A DNA stretch of 60,859 nucleotides from Mycobacterium asiaticum (GCF_001668675.1 NZ_LZKQ01000329.1:1-60859), one strand, 5' to 3'; counted from the stretch's first letter, positions 33,944 through 42,579 are shown. Program-made: numbers and translations. Notes: a model not told the origin generated them from the sequence alone.

Positions 33944-35501
33944 GAGCGCCCACTCCCACCTTGTCCGTGCCGACCTTCGCGGCCAGCGAAGCCCGCATCA
34001 CCTTGCCGGACTGGGTACGCGGAATATCGGTGACGACGGCTATCGTCGAAGGTCGCGCCGCCGACTCCGACTCCTGCCGGAAGTGAGCAGCGATGGCCTG
34101 CTTGAGCTTTCGCGCCTGCGTCTCGTCCAGGTCCGTCGACGGGACGACGGCCAAACCCACCAGCGCCCCGAATTCCCGATCGGCGATTTCATAGCACGCC
34201 GCCTCACGCACCCCGGGCACGGCTTCGGCGATGCGGTCGACCTCGTCGGGCGCCACGTTCACACCGCCGGAGATGATCATCTCCGACGACCGGCCCTTGA
34301 TGTAAAAGAAGCCGTCCTCGCGTTGTTCAAGCAGATCTCCGGTGTTCACCCAGCCATCCACCAACACCTCGCCGGTGCGTAGCGGATTGTTCCAGTACCC
34401 CAGCATGTTCGCCGGTGATTTGATCCACAGGGTGCCGGAAGAGGAGGGACGGCCGTCGGACCCGACGAGACGAACATCCACGCCGGGGTACGGCCGTCCC
34501 ACCGCCCCCTCCTCGATCTTGCCGATCGATCCCTCGTCAGTCGGCAAACACAATGCGGTGCAGCCGGTTTCGCTGAGCCCATAAACCTGCGCGGTGCGAA
34601 TCCCCATGGCTTCGATGGCCCGTACGTCGGTCGCGATCGCCCGTGAACCGCCGTATCCGACCAGGCGCAACGACGGCACCTCGGCATCGTCGGCCTTCAG
34701 CTCGGCGATCAGCTTGGCCAGCAGCGTGGGGACCAGGCATGTGGTGGCCACCTCGTGCGCGTTGAGAATCTCGAGGAGGGAAGTTGTGTTCTCACCGCCG
34801 GTGACACACAGACCGCCGCGCATCAGGCAGGTGAAGATCCACCACAGTCCCCCGATATGGGTGGCCGGCAGCGGCGAGTAGGTCGTTTCGCCGTCGACCC
34901 AGGTCACCCAGTTCAACCCCGCTTCCCGCAGGATGTCCGGGATCGCGAAGAAGGTGCGGTTGGCCAGCAGCACGGCCTTGGGTTCGCCGGTCGTGCCGCT
35001 GGTGAAAATCATCGCCAGTGGATCGTCGGCACCTCGCTCCGGGAAAGGCACCTCGGCGCCCGGCATCGGGCCTGTGCTTTGCACGCCGTCGGTCACGTCA
35101 ACCGGTATCGCCGGTATCGACCGCAGTATGTCCGGCAGGTCGGCGGCGGCGGTTCTGCTCCCGGGCGCGACGAGAATCGCGCTCGGGGCAGTGATTTGAC
35201 CGAACCGCCCGATGGTCGCCGGCGGCAGATTGCCGTCAGCCATCACGGCGATCGCACCGACCCTGGCGCACGCCAGGACCGACAGGTAGGTCTCGGGACC
35301 GTTGTCTGAGACCACGAGTACCCGGGCGCCCGGCGTAACCGACGCCGCGCGCAGGGTTGCGGCAAGCCGGATCACCTCGGCTACCAGCTCGCCGTACCGG
35401 AGCGTGCTGCGACCGTTGCACCGGCGCAGCGCGACGGCCTCGGGCCGCTGCCGCGCCTGTGCGACGACACGCTCCAGCACGGTGGGCGGTAATTGCGTCA
35501 T
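33936..35501 (-). CDS. fadD10: Fatty acyl-AMP/acyl-ACP ligase FadD10
   Basis: ANL-superfamily ligase of 521 residues with FTSGTTGEPKAVLL, AQVYGLSETGCTAL, NTGDLLEQREDGFFYIKGR and the C-terminal lysine PRTQSGKVMRASL. FadD10 loads beta-unsaturated or saturated fatty acids onto the partner ACP rather than CoA. The gene order fcoT-fadD10-ACP-nrp is the same as in Rv0098-Rv0101. The ATG at 35501 is chosen; an in-frame TTG at 35510 is less likely. Confidence 0.93.
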   Translation of the reverse strand: MTQLPPTVLERVVAQARQRPEAVALRRCNGRSTLRYGELVAEVIRLAATLRAASVTPGARVLVVSDNGPETYLSVLACARVGAIAVMADGNLPPATIGRFGQITAPSAILVAPGSRTAAADLPDILRSIPAIPVDVTDGVQSTGPMPGAEVPFPERGADDPLAMIFTSGTTGEPKAVLLANRTFFAIPDILREAGLNWVTWVDGETTYSPLPATHIGGLWWIFTCLMRGGLCVTGGENTTSLLEILNAHEVATTCLVPTLLAKLIAELKADDAEVPSLRLVGYGGSRAIATDVRAIEAMGIRTAQVYGLSETGCTALCLPTDEGSIGKIEEGAVGRPYPGVDVRLVGSDGRPSSSGTLWIKSPANMLGYWNNPLRTGEVLVDGWVNTGDLLEQREDGFFYIKGRSSEMIISGGVNVAPDEVDRIAEAVPGVREAACYEIADREFGALVGLAVVPSTDLDETQARKLKQAIAAHFRQESESAARPSTIAVVTDIPRTQSGKVMRASLAAKVGTDKVGVGARG

Positions 35502-35530
35502 GACTTCCAAACTTCTTTCTTCTCAGCCGG

Positions 35531-36094
35531 TTACGGAATGTTGAGCGCTGCCAGTTCGACCTCAGCGGTCGCCGCCCCGCCGAACTCGTCCCAGAATTCG
35601 ATCGCACAGGGAACCGAGAGGTAGCGCAGCGACCGCTCCATGACCTTGAAGTTCTGGCACAACAGGCGGGCGGAGAACTTCTGGGCGTGGATCGGCCTTC
35701 TGAAGCGCGACGAGGTGTTCTTGATCAGCATGCTCGGCAGCTGCAGGTCGAAATAGTCCGAAATCGACCAGCCGCGCAGCACCGGTATCTCCTCGTTGAG
35801 CACCGCCGGCGCAAAGGCGCAGTAGGCAAGTTGGTTGAAACACATCACCAACTCCACCGCGTTGAAATGCCCCGTGCTCCGGATGTAGGCCGGCTCACTG
35901 ATGCTGAAGTTCCCGTATGCCAGTACCGAATCGGCGGTCGCCTTGTACGACGCGTCGATCAAATAGCGGCACCCTTTGTACGCGTACGGCTCGAGCACTC
36001 TGGCGAGCAGATGCTCCTCGATGGGGCCCGTGTCGGTGATATCCGCGAACTCCGTGCGGGTTTGGGCAGAAGGGGACAAAATGATGGTACTCAT
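35531..36094 (-). CDS. fcoT: FcoT-type acyl thioesterase
   Basis: Hot-dog-fold protein of 187 residues starting MSTIILSPSAQTR, close in length to M. tuberculosis FcoT (Rv0098). In the isonitrile lipopeptide pathway this enzyme (ScoD/MmaD role) is reported to act on the ACP-bound enoyl chain, adding glycine across the double bond. Visible features include the YKGCRYLIDASYK segment and the NAVELVMCFNQLAYC helix of the hot-dog fold. The ATG overlaps the dioxygenase stop as ATGA. Confidence 0.92.
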   Translation of the reverse strand: MSTIILSPSAQTRTEFADITDTGPIEEHLLARVLEPYAYKGCRYLIDASYKATADSVLAYGNFSISEPAYIRSTGHFNAVELVMCFNQLAYCAFAPAVLNEEIPVLRGWSISDYFDLQLPSMLIKNTSSRFRRPIHAQKFSARLLCQNFKVMERSLRYLSVPCAIEFWDEFGGAATAEVELAALNIP

Positions 36095-36960
36095 ACTGGA
36101 TATCCTGGTGTTTCGAGTCCGTCCATCATGGTCAGACGGTGAGTGGTCAAGTGGCCGTTGGCGGTACCGTGCTTGGCACGGTGCATCAGGACGCGGTTGT
36201 CCCACAGAATGATGTCGCCGACTTCGTAGTGCTGAGTGTGAATGAATGGTGACTTGTATTCGGTGTCAAGCTGACCCGTGGCTTCCAGCAGTTCTTGCAG
36301 GATCGCCGGGTCGAGCACATTGCCGTCTTTGTCCCTGATCTTGGTGGTGCCGGTGGCGCAGATGTAGAGGATCTCTTCACCCGTGTGCGGGTGTCTGATC
36401 ACCGTCGGCCACTGGATGGGCGGCGTGGTCCGGTTGATCTCATCCCACACTTCACCGATGGGCTTGTAGACGTCCCGCGGCCGAATCTTGATGTGCCGCC
36501 GCGGATCATGGGTGCTGAATGTCCCGCGGACCGGACGCTGCTGGGCGGCCGGGAGGGACTTCCATACCTTCGCGAGATCGATGAAGTAGGTTCCACGGTC
36601 GTGTCCTGGCACTGTCAGGGGCAGCACCATGGAGAACGCGAACGGTTCCGGCATGAACATGTAGTCGATATGCCAGAAGGCACCCGTCTTGGGGACACCC
36701 TGCCCCTCCTCCGTGGAGGAGACGAAGATCTCGGGGTGGTCCTTGTGGTGGTACAGCGGCTCGTAATACGGAATGATTTCACCGACGAGTCGGCCGAGTT
36801 GGATGAATTCCTCGGGCGAGGGATGGACATCTTTGAGCACCACCAGCTTGTGGGTATAGACGATGTCCCGGATTTCCTCGGTGGATATGTGCTCGAGGTT
36901 CTGCGGATCCAGGCCGGTGACCTGGGCCCCGAGTCCCTCGCCTTTGACGTTGAGAGTCAT
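36091..36960 (-). CDS. Fe(II)/2-oxoglutarate dioxygenase, isonitrile-forming (Rv0097-like)
   Basis: TauD-family non-haem iron oxygenase of 289 residues. The iron ligands are HID in AFWHIDYMF and the distal His in NRVLMHRAKHG; the C-terminal THRLTMMDG carries the 2-oxoglutarate-binding Arg. Homologues (ScoE, Rv0097) convert an N-carboxymethyl acyl amine to the isonitrile by oxidative decarboxylation. It is the first enzyme of the operon and follows PPE1 after a 204-bp gap holding a hairpin. Confidence 0.93.
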   Translation of the reverse strand: MTLNVKGEGLGAQVTGLDPQNLEHISTEEIRDIVYTHKLVVLKDVHPSPEEFIQLGRLVGEIIPYYEPLYHHKDHPEIFVSSTEEGQGVPKTGAFWHIDYMFMPEPFAFSMVLPLTVPGHDRGTYFIDLAKVWKSLPAAQQRPVRGTFSTHDPRRHIKIRPRDVYKPIGEVWDEINRTTPPIQWPTVIRHPHTGEEILYICATGTTKIRDKDGNVLDPAILQELLEATGQLDTEYKSPFIHTQHYEVGDIILWDNRVLMHRAKHGTANGHLTTHRLTMMDGLETPGYPV

Positions 36961-37055
36961 GGGATTGTTCTTTCAGTCGTTGAATGGTCGCACGCCAGAG
37001 CGGCGCGAAATGTTCTGGAAATCAATAGCTGTCGTGATGCAAACCCCCTTGGTGA

Positions 37056-37152
37056 GCCGCCTGCCGGATCGGCGGCGACTCAGCGATCGTGATGGGAGGA
37101 ATCTGCCACCGGTTGCTTGGTGGATCCTTGGTGCATTCTTGAGGGATCCTTG
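37056..37152 (-). promoter_or_regulatory. Hairpin and direct repeat between PPE1 and the dioxygenase gene
   Basis: GCCGCC (37056-37061) and GGCGGC (37071-37076) form a stem with a 9-base loop. GGATCCTTG occurs twice, at 37122-37130 and 37144-37152, 22 bp apart. All lie between the PPE1 stop and the dioxygenase start, so they could cause partial termination or mRNA processing. No run of T follows the stem on the transcribed strand, so a strong intrinsic terminator is unlikely. Confidence 0.4.
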
Positions 37153-37164
37153 ACGTCACCGGTG

Positions 37165-38529
37165 TCATCGGCGCCCCGCCTGTTCGCCCGAGGTGTTCCA
37201 GCCGGCCGGCAGCAACGGGACGGTCACGCCGGTGTACCGGGTCCCGGGTTGCACTAATCCTGCTGGCGCACTTCGCCTTTCAGGAATAGTGCCGGCGAAA
37301 CCGAGTGCACCGGCGCCTTGGTCGCTCGCTGCAGTCTCCCACTCGCCATCGATGGGGCCGTCCATCGACGCGTCGAGGAACTCGTCCCGATACCCGCGTA
37401 GCACGGCGCCACCCTTGCCGCGGTTACGACGACCAGTGTGTGTTTCGCGGTTCAATCGCGTTGCGGCACAGGCCCACACGGGGTTGCCGACGGTCTCCGT
37501 GGCAGCCGCCGCGGCCTTGGGCCCGAACCCGACGCTGGGTGGTGACATGGCGGGCACGGCGTAGCTGAAAGCGGGCGCCGGTGAGCCGGCGGCGGGCGAG
37601 ATCGGGGCGGTAGCGCCGGGGGTCTGCGTGCCGCCGTGCTGGATCGCACCCGCCCCGCTCGCGGCCACGGGCGCTGCCCACGCACCGGTGTTCTCGTTGA
37701 TCCGTTGTGCGGGCGCGGCGGTGACCGCCATGGCAGGCGCATCCGGTAGCGCCTCGGGCAGCCACCCGCCGTCGAGCGCACCCAGAGCGCTCAGGGCACT
37801 GAGCGCGGGGGTGAAAAACGGCAGCAGCAGCAGGGAATACGAGGCGTAGTACGGATACCAGAGGACGTCGTAGATGAGCAACGCAATCACGGCCAGCGCA
37901 ACGGTGCCGGCCGGGCTGAGTCCGAATTGCTGAAAGAACTCCAGGAAATACTTGTAGGGATCGGCCAGGAAATCGGTCAGGTGATCGACCAGTGGCGCGA
38001 TCGAGTCGAGCGCGAGGATGGGTGGGGCGGGCCGGGCTCCCGGCACTGCCGCGTTCGCCGCTGTCGCGGTGGCTTGGTAGCCGGCCATGGTGTCGGCGGC
38101 CTGCACCCACATCCGGGCGTAATCGCTTTCGTTGAGGGCGATCGCAATGGTGTTGAGACCGAAGAAATTCGTTGCGACCAGGGCACCGTGGAGCGCGTGG
38201 TTTGCGGCCAGCTCCATCAGAGTCGGCATGGCGGCCAGTGCGCTGTCGTAGGCGGCCGCCGCCGCCTCATGCTGAGTCGCGGTGGCGGCACTGTCCAGCG
38301 TGGCTTGCTCCAGCCAGGCCAGGTACGGGCCGTGTGCCGCAACATATTCCGCGGCACTGGCGCCCTGCCACGCGCTGGTTTCCACCTCGGCCAGCACCCT
38401 GCGCAACTCGGCGGCCGCCTGTCGGTAGTGCTCGCTGAGTTCATGCCACCGCGCGCCGGCGGCAAGCAGTGATCCCGGCCCGGGCCCGGTGCTCAACAGT
38501 GACGAATGCACCTCAGGGGGCATTGCCAT
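37165..38529 (-). CDS. PPE1: PPE-family protein (PPE1-like, PPW subfamily)
   Basis: PPE protein of 454 residues starting MAMPPEVHSSLLSTGPGPGS. The N-terminal PPE domain covers about 1-180 with the WxG-like SAWQGASAAEYVAAHGPY. A hydrophobic middle follows (VALAVIALLIYDVLWYPYY, LLLLPFFTPALSALSALG). The C-terminus has GFAGT and PLLPAGW, the two motifs of the PPE-PPW subfamily. It is expected at the cell surface or outer membrane after ESX export. In M. tuberculosis PPE1 also precedes Rv0097, so it is probably part of uptake or secretion of the metallophore. The start at 38529 is fixed by PPE homology. An ECF promoter lies 60 bp upstream. Confidence 0.92.
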   Translation of the reverse strand: MAMPPEVHSSLLSTGPGPGSLLAAGARWHELSEHYRQAAAELRRVLAEVETSAWQGASAAEYVAAHGPYLAWLEQATLDSAATATQHEAAAAAYDSALAAMPTLMELAANHALHGALVATNFFGLNTIAIALNESDYARMWVQAADTMAGYQATATAANAAVPGARPAPPILALDSIAPLVDHLTDFLADPYKYFLEFFQQFGLSPAGTVALAVIALLIYDVLWYPYYASYSLLLLPFFTPALSALSALGALDGGWLPEALPDAPAMAVTAAPAQRINENTGAWAAPVAASGAGAIQHGGTQTPGATAPISPAAGSPAPAFSYAVPAMSPPSVGFGPKAAAAATETVGNPVWACAATRLNRETHTGRRNRGKGGAVLRGYRDEFLDASMDGPIDGEWETAASDQGAGALGFAGTIPERRSAPAGLVQPGTRYTGVTVPLLPAGWNTSGEQAGRR

Positions 38530-38588
38530 CCATATCGGGCCGGTCAGGCTGCCACCTCCGGGGAATAGGTTTGCTCGGTCGTCTGAGG

Positions 38589-38616
38589 TAGTCGTCCGGG
38601 GCTGGCCGAAAGTTCC
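38589..38616 (-). promoter_or_regulatory. ECF-type promoter of PPE1 and the isonitrile lipopeptide operon
   Basis: Read on the minus strand: GGAACT at 38616-38611, 16-bp spacer, CGACTA at 38594-38589. Expected transcription start is near 38582, giving a leader of about 53 nt before PPE1. The same GGAACW-N16-CGACTR arrangement precedes ctpA and the zf-HC2 gene. Confidence 0.7.
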
Positions 38617-38637
38617 CTGATCAGTACAGTCGGATCC

Positions 38638-39447
38638 ATGCCGACCGTCGACGGCCGTCACCTGCACGGCGTTTCCGAAACCGCGCTGCTCACGCTGCAT
38701 CAGCGGGCAACCGAGGCCGCTCGGCCGGACGGCATCATCGACGACCCGATGGCCATCAGACTTCGCGACAGCATCGACTACGACTACGACCACTTCGGCC
38801 GCACCCATCAGGCAGCGGCGTTGCGCGCCTTGGCTTTCGACAACGCCACCCGGGAGTTCCTGCGCGCGTGTCCACGCGCCACGGTGGTAGCCCTGGCCGA
38901 AGGCCTGCAAACCAGCTTCTGGCGCGTGGACAACGGACAGCTGACCTGGTTGTCGGTGGACCTGGAGCCGATCGTGCAACTGCGCCGGCAGTTGCTTCCG
39001 GCAACCGACCGGCTGCGGTACCGCGCGCAGTCCGCGCTCGACTACTCCTGGATGGATGACGTAGACGTCACCAGCGGTGTGCTGATCACCGCCGAAGGCC
39101 TGTTGCAGTATCTGCAGCGCCCTGCGGTGTTCGGCCTGATCGAGCAGTGCGCCAGCAGATTTCCAGGCGGGCGGCTCATCTTCGACAGCGTTCCGTGGTT
39201 ACTGAGCGTGTATTCGCGGCGACGTGGCTTCCGGCTCAGCGAGCATTACACCGCGCCGCCGATGCCGTTCTGGTTCACCGCCGAGGACTATCCGGACCTG
39301 CGTGCCATCCCCGGTGTCCGGGCGGTGCGCGAACTGCCCGCTCCGCCGGGCCGTGGCTTGCTGCTGCGCAGCGTCATGCCTTTGGCTTACCGGCTCGCAG
39401 TGCTCAAGAGGTTCCGCGCGCCCACCACCGAGGTGGATTTCCACTGA
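38638..39447 (+). CDS. SAM-dependent methyltransferase (LCMT/TcmP-like)
   Basis: Methyltransferase of 269 residues of the leucine carboxyl methyltransferase/TcmP-like group, which often acts on carboxyl or hydroxyl groups of polyketide-like products. Seen are HLHGVSETALLTLHQRA, ATVVALAEGLQTSFWR at the SAM site, the acidic VDLEPI, and LITAEGLLQYL. It is divergent from PPE1. It could tailor the lipopeptide, but nothing in sequence shows this, and M. tuberculosis has 13E12 genes at the same place. Confidence 0.85.
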   Translation: MPTVDGRHLHGVSETALLTLHQRATEAARPDGIIDDPMAIRLRDSIDYDYDHFGRTHQAAALRALAFDNATREFLRACPRATVVALAEGLQTSFWRVDNGQLTWLSVDLEPIVQLRRQLLPATDRLRYRAQSALDYSWMDDVDVTSGVLITAEGLLQYLQRPAVFGLIEQCASRFPGGRLIFDSVPWLLSVYSRRRGFRLSEHYTAPPMPFWFTAEDYPDLRAIPGVRAVRELPAPPGRGLLLRSVMPLAYRLAVLKRFRAPTTEVDFH

Positions 39448-39464
39448 GCAGCTGTGCGGCTGAG

Positions 39465-39508
39465 CGGGCTGCCGGGTTGCCGGGTTGCCGGGTTGCCGGG
39501 TTGCCGGG
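39465..39508. repeat. Octamer tandem repeat next to the anti-sigma promoter
   Basis: Five and a half copies of an 8-bp unit: CGGGCTGC once, CGGGTTGC four times, then CGGG. The final CGGG (39505-39508) includes the first two bases of the -35 element GGAACA at 39507. Copy number changes by slippage would alter the DNA immediately upstream of that promoter. Confidence 0.9.
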
Positions 39509-39534
39509 AACATCGGGCCCCTTTTGCGCGACTA
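39507..39534 (+). promoter_or_regulatory. ECF-type promoter of the zf-HC2 anti-sigma gene
   Basis: GGAACA at 39507-39512, a 16-bp spacer and CGACTA at 39529-39534. Transcription would start at about 39540-39542, and the gene's ATG is at 39542, so the mRNA would be leaderless or nearly so. No Shine-Dalgarno sequence is present, in agreement. Confidence 0.7.
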
Positions 39535-39541
39535 TAGAGAT

Positions 39542-40249
39542 ATGGATTGTGAGGTGGCGCGCGAAGCGCTGTCGGCCCGGATCGACGGCGAGCGCGAGCC
39601 CGTGCCGTCGGCGCGGGTGGACGAACACCTCGCCGAATGCGCGGCGTGCCGAGCCTGGTTCGACCAGGTGAGCGACCAAGCTGACCTGCTGCGCCGACTG
39701 GTGCGGTCCCGGCCGGTGATCACGCCGGTGGGCCCGTTCGGACCCGAGGCGCCGGCGCCGCAGCGAGCACGGGCGAGTTGGCAACGCTGGGCGTTGCTGG
39801 GGGTGGGGCTGGCCCAGTCGGCGCTGGCCGGCGCACAGGGGCTCGGTGTGAGCGTCGGACTCTCCGACCACCACGGCGTAGCGCCCGGCGGCCACCTGCT
39901 CAACGAGTCGACCTCGTGGTCGATAGCGCTGGCGGTGGTGATGATCGTTGCGGCCGTGTGGCCGCGGGCCGCGGCCGGTCTGGCCGCGGTGTCGGCGGCC
40001 TACGTCGGCGTGCTGACGGCGTATGTGGTGCTCGATTCACTGTCCGGCGCCGTCACGGCCGCCCGGGTGCTGTCCCACGTGCCGGTCGTGATCGGCGCGA
40101 TCCTGGCAACCATGGTGTGGCGAAGCGGCGACTCGCGCGGACCGACACCGTCCAGCGCCGCCTCGGATCCCGATATCGTGTTACCGGAGAACGCATCTCG
40201 CGGGCGGCGGCGCGGTCACCTGTGGCCGACGGACGGTTCGGCCGCGTAG
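39542..40249 (+). CDS. zf-HC2 membrane anti-sigma factor (Rv0093c-like)
   Basis: Protein of 235 residues. The N-terminal zinc-binding anti-sigma domain has Cys3, His29, Cys33 and Cys36 (HLAECAAC), the zf-HC2 pattern of ECF anti-sigma factors. After a proline-rich linker come four to five hydrophobic segments starting near residue 82. The loop after the first one has LSDHHGVAPGGHLLNE, with three histidines, which could sense a metal outside the cell. It has its own ECF-type promoter and lies next to ctpA and the SigC-like gene, so the most likely partner is that sigma factor. Its 3' end overlaps the 3' end of ctpA by 34 bp. Confidence 0.88.
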   Translation: MDCEVAREALSARIDGEREPVPSARVDEHLAECAACRAWFDQVSDQADLLRRLVRSRPVITPVGPFGPEAPAPQRARASWQRWALLGVGLAQSALAGAQGLGVSVGLSDHHGVAPGGHLLNESTSWSIALAVVMIVAAVWPRAAAGLAAVSAAYVGVLTAYVVLDSLSGAVTAARVLSHVPVVIGAILATMVWRSGDSRGPTPSSAASDPDIVLPENASRGRRRGHLWPTDGSAA

Positions 40250-42489
40250 CCGGGCGTTACCGTATCGCTCCGGTCGGCACCGAAGTTGCGCAGACGCAGG
40301 CTGTTCGACACGACGAAAAACGACGAGAACGCCATCGCCGCGCCGGCGATCAGCGGGTTGAGCAGTCCCGCAGCGGCGATCGGGATCGCGGCGATGTTGT
40401 AGCCGAACGCCCAGGCCATGTTGACCCGGATCGTGCGCATCGTCGCGGCGGCCAGGTCCAATGCCAGCGGCACCACCTCGAGGTCGTCGCGGACCAGGAT
40501 GACGTCGGCAGCACCGATCGCCACGTCGGTGCCGCGCCCGATGGCCATGCCGAGGTCGGCACAAGCCAGTGCCGGGCCGTCGTTGATGCCGTCGCCGACC
40601 ATGGCGACCACCCGACCGCGTTCCCGCAATTGCTCGATGACATCGACCTTGCCCTCGGGCAGGATGTCGGCGATCACCTCGTCGATCCCGACGCCCGCGG
40701 CCACTGCCGCGGCCGAGGCCGGGTTGTCACCGGTCAACAGCACCGTCCGGAATCCCCGCTCGTGCAGCGCCGCAACCGCGCCCGCCGCCGACTCCTTCAC
40801 CGCGTCACCGACCGCGATGACGCCACCCGTTTTCCCATCGATCTCAACAAAAACCGCGGTGTCACCGCGGTATTCGGCGTCGTGCCGGGCGGCCGCCAGC
40901 GCCGCATCCCGCGGGGCGATCCAGGACGGCTTGCCGACCCGAACGGGTCGGCCGGCCACGGTGCCGGCGACGCCCCGACCCGGGACGGCACGGAAGTCGG
41001 TGAGTGATCGTCGGGACGCGGTGGCCGCCGCGATCGCCAGTCCGACGGCGTGCTCGGACGCGGCTTCCACCGTCGCGGCCAGCTCCAGAACTTCGTCGGC
41101 GTCCCAGCCGGGCGCGGCGGTGACGGCGCTGATGGTGAGTTGCCCCGTCGTCAGGGTCCCGGTCTTGTCGAACACGACGGTGTCTACCGCGCGAGTGGCT
41201 TCCAGCGACTGATGGCCCTTGAGGAAGATGCCGAGCTGCGCGCCGCGGCCAGACGCCACCATCATCGCCGTAGGGGTCGCCAGACCCAGCGCACAGGGGC
41301 ACGCGATGACCAGAACGGCCAGGGCGGCCGAGAAGGCCCGGTCGGGCCCACCGCCGGCGGCCAGCCAGCCCAGGGCGGTCAGCCCCGCGATGGCGAAGAC
41401 ACACGGGACGAACACCGCAGCAATGCGATCCGCCAGGCGCTGGGCCTCGGCGCGTTGCGCCTGCGCCTGTTCCACCAGCCGGACCATCCCCGCGAACTGG
41501 GTGTCGGCCCCCACCGCCGCCGCCTCCACGATCAGCCTGCCGTCGAGAACGGCGGTACCGCCGATCACGCTCGACCCGGGGTCCACCCGGACCGGCTTGG
41601 CCTCGCCGGTCATCGCGCTCATGTCGACCGCGGCCGACCCCTCCACGACCAAGCCGTCCGCGGCAATCGTCTGGCCCGGGCGCACCACGAAACGCTGCTG
41701 CTCCCTGAGTTCGTCGGCCGGGATCACCGTCTCGGAACCGTCCGGCTCCAGGATGGCGACGCTCTTCGCGCTCAACGCAGCCAGGGCGCGCAGCGCGCTA
41801 CCCGCCTTGGACTTCGCGCGGGCCTCGAAATACCGCCCCACCAAGACGAAGACCGTGACGCCTGCCGCGACCTCGAAGTAGATTGCGTCGCTGCCCAGCA
41901 GCGCCTGCCAAACGCCCCGGCGCTCGGCGGACGGGGGCGAGCCGAAGGCGGTGCGCAGCGACCAGATGGTCGCGGCGGTGATCCCGACCGAGATCAACGT
42001 CTCCATCGATGCGACACCGTGCATGGCGTTGCGCAGCGCAACTCGGTGGAACGGCCATGCCGCCCAACCCACCACCGGCAGGGCGAGCAAGGTCAGCAAC
42101 CACGCCCAGCCGGTGAAACGCCACTCGGGTATCACCGCGAACAGCACCGAGAAATGGGCGAGCGGCACGAAGAACACGGCGGCAACGGCCAACCGGGTAA
42201 ACAGGTACCGGGCGTGCTCGGCGTCGGGATCGCCGTCGTATGCGAGACCGGCCCGGCGCGGTTCGGCCTGGTAACCGGCCCGCCGGACCGCTTCACACAG
42301 TTCGTCGGCGGAAATTCCTTCGCCGGCCTCGATGGTCGCCGTCCGAGTGGCGAAATTGACCGAGGCGCGAACCCCCGGCAGCTTGTTGAGTGTGGATTTC
42401 ACCTTCTGCGCACAGGCCGCGCAGGACATGCCGCTGATTTCGAGCTGAACGAGCTGGGGACGCTGCGCGTCGGTTACCGCGGTCAACAT
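40216..42489 (-). CDS. ctpA: Copper-transporting P1B-type ATPase (CtpA-like)
   Basis: Cu(I) P-type ATPase of 757 residues, a close paralogue of the CtpB-like pump at 21242-23485. Features are an N-terminal heavy-metal domain with GMSCAAC, CPC in VIACPCALGLATPTAMM, DKTGT, AMTGE, SEHAVG, GDGIND, helix 7 GYN and helix 8 MAFSS. This is the P1B-1 set for Cu(I). The ATG at 42489 follows GGAGGTGAGGAG. An ECF-type promoter at 42524-42551 should drive it. The gene is divergent from the SigC-like sigma gene. Confidence 0.94.
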   Translation of the reverse strand: MLTAVTDAQRPQLVQLEISGMSCAACAQKVKSTLNKLPGVRASVNFATRTATIEAGEGISADELCEAVRRAGYQAEPRRAGLAYDGDPDAEHARYLFTRLAVAAVFFVPLAHFSVLFAVIPEWRFTGWAWLLTLLALPVVGWAAWPFHRVALRNAMHGVASMETLISVGITAATIWSLRTAFGSPPSAERRGVWQALLGSDAIYFEVAAGVTVFVLVGRYFEARAKSKAGSALRALAALSAKSVAILEPDGSETVIPADELREQQRFVVRPGQTIAADGLVVEGSAAVDMSAMTGEAKPVRVDPGSSVIGGTAVLDGRLIVEAAAVGADTQFAGMVRLVEQAQAQRAEAQRLADRIAAVFVPCVFAIAGLTALGWLAAGGGPDRAFSAALAVLVIACPCALGLATPTAMMVASGRGAQLGIFLKGHQSLEATRAVDTVVFDKTGTLTTGQLTISAVTAAPGWDADEVLELAATVEAASEHAVGLAIAAATASRRSLTDFRAVPGRGVAGTVAGRPVRVGKPSWIAPRDAALAAARHDAEYRGDTAVFVEIDGKTGGVIAVGDAVKESAAGAVAALHERGFRTVLLTGDNPASAAAVAAGVGIDEVIADILPEGKVDVIEQLRERGRVVAMVGDGINDGPALACADLGMAIGRGTDVAIGAADVILVRDDLEVVPLALDLAAATMRTIRVNMAWAFGYNIAAIPIAAAGLLNPLIAGAAMAFSSFFVVSNSLRLRNFGADRSDTVTPGYAAEPSVGHR

Positions 42490-42523
42490 CCTGGCTCCTC
42501 ACCTCCTGACCATGTTTGGAGAA

Positions 42524-42551
42524 CAGTCGTCAGAGCGCGCTCGTTAGTTCC
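42524..42551 (-). promoter_or_regulatory. ECF-type promoter of ctpA
   Basis: Read on the minus strand: GGAACT at 42551-42546, a 16-bp spacer and CGACTG at 42529-42524. Expected start near 42517, about 28 nt before the ctpA ATG. It matches the PPE1 and zf-HC2 promoters in -35, spacing and five of six -10 bases. Confidence 0.7.
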
Positions 42552-42579
42552 GGCCGTACATGTTCTAGTCTCTAAAACC

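Noticed and set aside
36961..36990. CGACTG just before the dioxygenase start as a fourth ECF -10
   Set aside because: No GGAAC-like -35 lies 15-17 bp upstream of it on the minus strand.
38561..38598. GGGAAT with CGTCTG or CGTCCG upstream of the methyltransferase as a promoter of the SSSAAT/CGTSSS type described for SigC
   Set aside because: Spacers would be 13 or 26 bp, outside the usual 16-20, so the match is probably chance.
42519..42547. GAGAAC followed by CGTTAG on the plus strand as an autoregulatory ECF promoter for sigC
   Set aside because: The -35 and -10 match the three good sites poorly. The segment is explained by the ctpA promoter on the other strand, and a TAGTCT element closer to the GTG is a simpler start.
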